From Gp6-AA40 sp050742535 (GTDB lineage: Bacteria > Acidobacteriota > Vicinamibacteria > Vicinamibacterales > UBA2999): a stretch of DNA of 9,670 nucleotides. Numbering within the stretch: position 1 is the stretch's first letter; every line of letters begins with the position of its first letter. The stretch covers positions 1 to 9,670 of the forward strand of contig JBOGIQ010000229.1 of NCBI GenBank assembly GCA_050742535.1, read 5' to 3'. Position numbers and translations under genes: made by a program. The notes below the pieces were generated by a model. That model ran no database searches, was not told the DNA's origin, and saw only the letters and a list, made by a program, of their open reading frames with translations. Below, one piece after another: positions 6,312 to 9,670 of this stretch.

Positions 6312-6668
6312 GTGAAAAAGGACGCCGACACAGCATTGAGCGCTTCGACGAAGGGGAACCGCCGTCGCCGGATGGTGCAGTACCTGATCGTGTTCGTCGG
6401 GTGCGTGCTCGTGATCGACTCGCTGGTGGGCGACAAGGGCGTCCTGCAGATGCTGAAGAAGCGCCAGGAGGCTCGGGCGCTCGAGCGGGCGGTGTCGGCG
6501 GCTCGGGCCGAGAACGCGCGGCTGTTCCAGGAGGTCGAGCGCCTGAAACACGATCCCGCCGCTCTGGAGGAAACCGCCAGGCGCGATCTCGGGCTGATCA
6601 AGCCGGGCGAGAAGCTGTTCATCATCAAGGACGCGCCTCCCGCAGGCGCCCACCCCGGCACGAAGTAG
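6312..6668 (+). CDS. FtsB/DivIC-type septum formation initiator protein
   Basis: A 118-aa bitopic membrane protein of the FtsB/DivIC family, part of the FtsQLB-type divisome complex linking septal peptidoglycan synthesis to division. The order of parts is typical: a short basic cytoplasmic tail (GNRRRR, residues 15-20), one membrane helix (about 22-39, VQYLIVFVGCVLVIDSLVG), a coiled coil (about 45-80, LKKRQEARALERAV then AENARLFQEVERLK), and the family ending DPAALEETARRDLGLIKPGE followed by KLFII. The frame is open back to 6222, but that ATG lies inside a hairpin and upstream of the candidate promoter. GTG at 6312 fits the promoter (about 8-base leader) and the expected N-terminal length; the Shine-Dalgarno (AGG) is weak. 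ATG at 6372 would leave almost no cytoplasmic tail. No eno gene, a frequent neighbour of ftsB, is next to it. Confidence 0.85.
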   Translation: MKKDADTALSASTKGNRRRRMVQYLIVFVGCVLVIDSLVGDKGVLQMLKKRQEARALERAVSAARAENARLFQEVERLKHDPAALEETARRDLGLIKPGEKLFIIKDAPPAGAHPGTK

Positions 6669-6679
6669 CTGCCCTGCCC

Positions 6680-6708
6680 TTTACGCGTCCGTGCACGCGT
6701 GTTACATT
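6680..6708 (+). promoter_or_regulatory. Candidate promoter for the initiator tRNA
   Basis: TTTACG (6680-6685), a 17-base spacer, then TACATT (6703-6708). Transcription would start near 6715, inside the tandem 9-bp repeat, giving a pre-tRNA leader of about 43 bases. It begins 12 bases after the FtsB-like gene ends. Confidence 0.45.
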
Positions 6709-6753
6709 GAACGACTCGAACGATTCGAACGACCCGAACGTCTCGAACGATTC
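6709..6753 (+). repeat. Five tandem copies of a 9-bp repeat (GAACGAYTC)
   Basis: Five contiguous 9-base units run from the candidate -10 box to 4 bases before the tRNA: GAACGACTC, GAACGATTC, GAACGACCC, GAACGTCTC and GAACGATTC. As a multiple of 3 it keeps a frame open and creates false ORFs. It would be transcribed in the pre-tRNA leader. The array could be replication slippage or a protein-binding array; nothing here decides. Confidence 0.85.
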
Positions 6754-6757
6754 ATGC

Positions 6758-8454
<1,697 letters not shown>

Positions 8455-8458
<4 letters not shown>

Positions 8459-8658
8459 CGGCGCACCTGCTGACTGGCGAGCCAGCCCGCAAAATCCTCG
8501 CGCGCTTTCTGGCGGATCGCAGGAGCGATCAGCGCGTCGGCAATCGCGTCGAGCACGCGCACAGATTCGGGATCGCAGAAATCGGATGGCCTACGCACGT
8601 CGGCCTCCTGCTGGCGTGGCGATTTGGACCGCACGAGGCGCGGCTTGCGGGCGCTCAC
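8455..8658 (-). CDS. Small unknown protein between RHH regulator and recombinase
   Basis: Encodes 67 aa. The first half is basic and polar (MSARKPRLVRSKSPRQQEAD). The second half (about 28-63) looks helical, with DPESVRVLDAIADALIAPAI followed by REDFAGWLASQQ. I recognise no family. Overlaps with both neighbours indicate it is real: its GTG start (8658) shares GTGA with the RHH gene stop, and its stop shares ATGA with the recombinase start, so all three would be translated as a coupled chain. A partner or control role for the recombinase (for example a directionality factor) is possible but is only inferred from position. Confidence 0.7.
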
Positions 8659-8819
8659 GCATCCACCCGACGACGCTGCGCACGCTTGACGTATTGCCGG
8701 AGGGCTTCTCGAACGATTCGGGAGACGCTGTCGCCTCTGCGAACTGCGATAGCTTCAAGCTGACGATGAAGCTCGGTCGGAAGGCGAAATGACTGATGAC
8801 GAAGATTCGCGTCGGGCAC
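8655..8819 (-). CDS. Ribbon-helix-helix (CopG/Arc-like) DNA-binding protein
   Basis: A 54-aa gene. The protein reads as a minimal RHH domain: an N-terminal beta strand (about 8-14, HQSFRLP), helix A (about 15-26, TELHRQLEAIAV), the turn RRGDSVS, and helix B (about 32-46, VSRIVREALRQYVKR), ending in a basic tail (RAQRRRVDA). This strand-helix-helix pattern, with LP-x-E and SVSRIVREAL, is typical of CopG/Arc repressors. The start is GTG at 8819, with GGAG (8828-8831) at 8-base spacing; an in-frame TGA lies just upstream and no other start fits. Its stop overlaps the next start as GTGA. The inverted repeat at 8826-8850 covers its ribosome binding site, as expected for an autoregulator of the recombinase operon. 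An antitoxin role is less likely because the next gene does not resemble a toxin. Confidence 0.8.
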   Translation of the reverse strand: MPDANLRHQSFRLPTELHRQLEAIAVRRGDSVSRIVREALRQYVKRAQRRRVDA

Positions 8820-8825
8820 TGAGAT

Positions 8826-8850
8826 AGCTCCGCTGAATTTCTGCGGAGCT
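8826..8850. promoter_or_regulatory. Perfect 8-bp inverted repeat over the RHH ribosome binding site
   Basis: AGCTCCGC (8826-8833), a 9-base spacer, then its exact reverse complement GCGGAGCT (8843-8850). It starts 6 bases upstream of the RHH start codon, and the GGAG ribosome binding site lies in one arm. It could be a DNA operator bound by the RHH protein, or an RNA hairpin hiding the ribosome binding site. The sequence alone does not choose. Confidence 0.7.
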
Positions 8851-8931
8851 CATCCCCGGCGCATGTGAGGCCGGATCGTTTAGCGGTAGGTTCTCGTGGT
8901 GTCCACCGCTCAGGCCGCGAAGCCGTCGGAC

Positions 8932-8960
8932 AAAGTAGCACAGCGCATCTGGTGAAGCAA
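8932..8960 (-). promoter_or_regulatory. Candidate promoter for the RHH-recombinase operon
   Basis: Read on the minus strand: TTGCTT (8960-8955), a 17-base spacer, then TACTTT (8937-8932). Transcription would start near 8925 and give a leader of about 105 bases to the RHH start, including the inverted repeat at 8826-8850. Between them lies a weaker 6-bp dyad (AGCGGT 8882-8887, ACCGCT 8905-8910). No gene is visible in 8820-8967. Confidence 0.4.
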
Positions 8961-8967
8961 TCAGTTC

Positions 8968-9231
8968 TCATGCGTGATTGCCGCCCTGTGACTTGAGAAA
9001 ATCGGCGAGCTCCTGATGGAGATGAGGCACGCGGTCGGAGAAAAACTTCCACACCGCTTTCGCTTGAGCGAGTTGCCACCGCAAATCCCTGACCTGCGCT
9101 TTCAGGTGCCGGATATCCGCTCTCGCGTCCTTCAACCTTCTCGCGCAGTCGAGCCGCCCGAGGGTTTCAGCCGCCATCCTGGAAAGGTCGTCCTGGCTTT
9201 TCTTCGTCCGCTTCGTCTTCGTGGCCATCAT
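8968..9231 (-). CDS. Small basic coiled-coil protein of unknown function
   Basis: About 87 aa. The N-terminus is lysine-rich (MATKTKRTKKSQDDLSR). A long predicted helix or coiled coil follows (about 35-60, ARRLKDARADIRHLKAQVRD then LRWQLAQAK), and the end is WKFFSDRVPHLHQELADFL. I recognise no family. The frame also offers an ATG at 9246, directly after the stop of the upstream recombinase, but that start has no Shine-Dalgarno. GAGG at 9237-9240 stands 5 bases before ATG 9231 (8 before ATG 9228), so the start is one of those two. It is probably cotranscribed with the partial recombinase upstream and separated from the RHH operon by about 150 bases. A recombinase accessory protein is one possibility; this is position-based inference. 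Confidence 0.6.
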   Translation of the reverse strand: MMATKTKRTKKSQDDLSRMAAETLGRLDCARRLKDARADIRHLKAQVRDLRWQLAQAKAVWKFFSDRVPHLHQELADFLKSQGGNHA

Positions 9232-9246
9232 CAAGTCCTCACTCAT

Positions 9247-9670
9247 CTACGTAAGGTCTGCCGCGCAGTCTACCGATGAATCTGGTCGCGGGTGACGCTC
9301 CAGAAGTTGCCCGATGAAATTCGGCAACCACGGGCGACCCTGCCGGTTGCGCCACCCGCGTGCATTGAAGTCGTCGGCGATGGAGATCAGCGCGAGTCCT
9401 TCGCCGCGCAGCCGACGAATTTCAGTGAGAATCTTCCGCTCCTCGAGATCCGGCACCAGCGTGCGGCCGTCTTCGCCGACACGGTAGCCCCACGGAACGC
9501 GACCGATCACCTGACCGCGTTTCCGAGCCGCCTGCATTGCTGCTCGCGTTCTGGCTTTGATAACCAGTCGCTCGTATTGCGAGAAGCAATCCAGAATCTG
9601 CCGCATCAGGACCGACGACGGAGAGTCATCGTCAGGTGCATCTGGCGAGACGATGCGCGCGTTCTTCCGC
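9247..9670 (-). CDS. Small serine recombinase/resolvase-type protein (5' end outside window)
   Basis: 140 residues are visible and the frame is open to the right edge, so the ATG at 9606 is internal. The visible part begins in the late catalytic domain (SPDAPDDDSPSSVLM), continues into the long E helix (RQILDCFSQYERLVIKARTR, then AAMQAARKRG), and has the linker IGRVPWGYRVGEDGRTLVPD. A C-terminal helix-turn-helix (LRGEGLALISIADDFNARGW then GRPWLPNFIGQLLER) completes it. This is the layout of compact serine recombinases of roughly 200-250 aa, unlike the zinc-ribbon type at 6791-8458. The catalytic serine would be outside the window, so activity cannot be judged. The TAG stop (9247-9249) directly abuts an ATG of the next frame. 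It would be either a second recombination module of the same element or a nested element. Confidence 0.85.
   Translation of the reverse strand, partial: RKNARIVSPDAPDDDSPSSVLMRQILDCFSQYERLVIKARTRAAMQAARKRGQVIGRVPWGYRVGEDGRTLVPDLEERKILTEIRRLRGEGLALISIADDFNARGWRNRQGRPWLPNFIGQLLERHPRPDSSVDCAADLT

Noticed and set aside
6709..6753. CRISPR-like array
   Set aside because: Nine-base units without spacers are a simple tandem repeat; no cas genes.
8591..9079. 162-aa minus-strand frame
   Set aside because: It overlaps the RHH gene and the coiled-coil gene in other frames, both of which have better motifs and start signals; it shows no domain.

Overview
GC-rich bacterial DNA with densely packed genes, many GTG/TTG starts and short palindromic intergenic repeats. 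The gene set and repeat style suggest Acidobacteriota (Vicinamibacteria-like) or a similar GC-rich soil or metagenome lineage. That placement is inference; no marker in the window settles it.

Bases 1-6757 look like ordinary chromosome. The tail of an AAA-type ATPase gene (+ strand, truncated by the window edge) runs into a minus-strand operon read from 3914 down to 426. This operon holds a membrane-bound HAMP/SpoIIE-type Ser/Thr phosphatase, an RNase III with an extra N-terminal DUF2007-like domain, and a group II truncated hemoglobin. The phosphatase and RNase III genes share an ATGA stop/start overlap; the hemoglobin gene follows 13 bases later with its own ribosome binding site. Divergent from the operon, on the + strand, are a PLP-dependent cystathionine gamma-synthase/lyase family gene and a DedA membrane protein gene, then a convergent cutA. 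The dedA and cutA stop codons both lie inside a 41-bp unit repeated twice that carries a GC-rich palindrome. cutA and an FtsB/DivIC-type division gene diverge from a short region with two candidate back-to-back promoters and four copies of TTGTAC/GTACAA.

An initiator tRNA (fMet, CAU) at 6758-6834 has a candidate promoter and a 5 x 9-bp tandem repeat in its leader. Everything after it (about 6835-9670) looks like an integrated element, all coded on the minus strand. In transcription order it has the end of a small serine recombinase (cut by the window edge), a small coiled-coil protein, a 54-aa ribbon-helix-helix (RHH) regulator, a 67-aa unknown protein and a large serine recombinase. The last three genes are chained by 4-base stop/start overlaps. 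The large recombinase frame runs 44 bases into the tRNA, so its last 13 residues are antisense to the tRNA 3' half. An 8-bp inverted repeat covers the RHH ribosome binding site and is a candidate autoregulatory operator.

The most interesting signals are the DUF2007-RNase III fusion coupled to a signalling phosphatase, and the compact RHH/small protein/serine recombinase module at tRNA-fMet.
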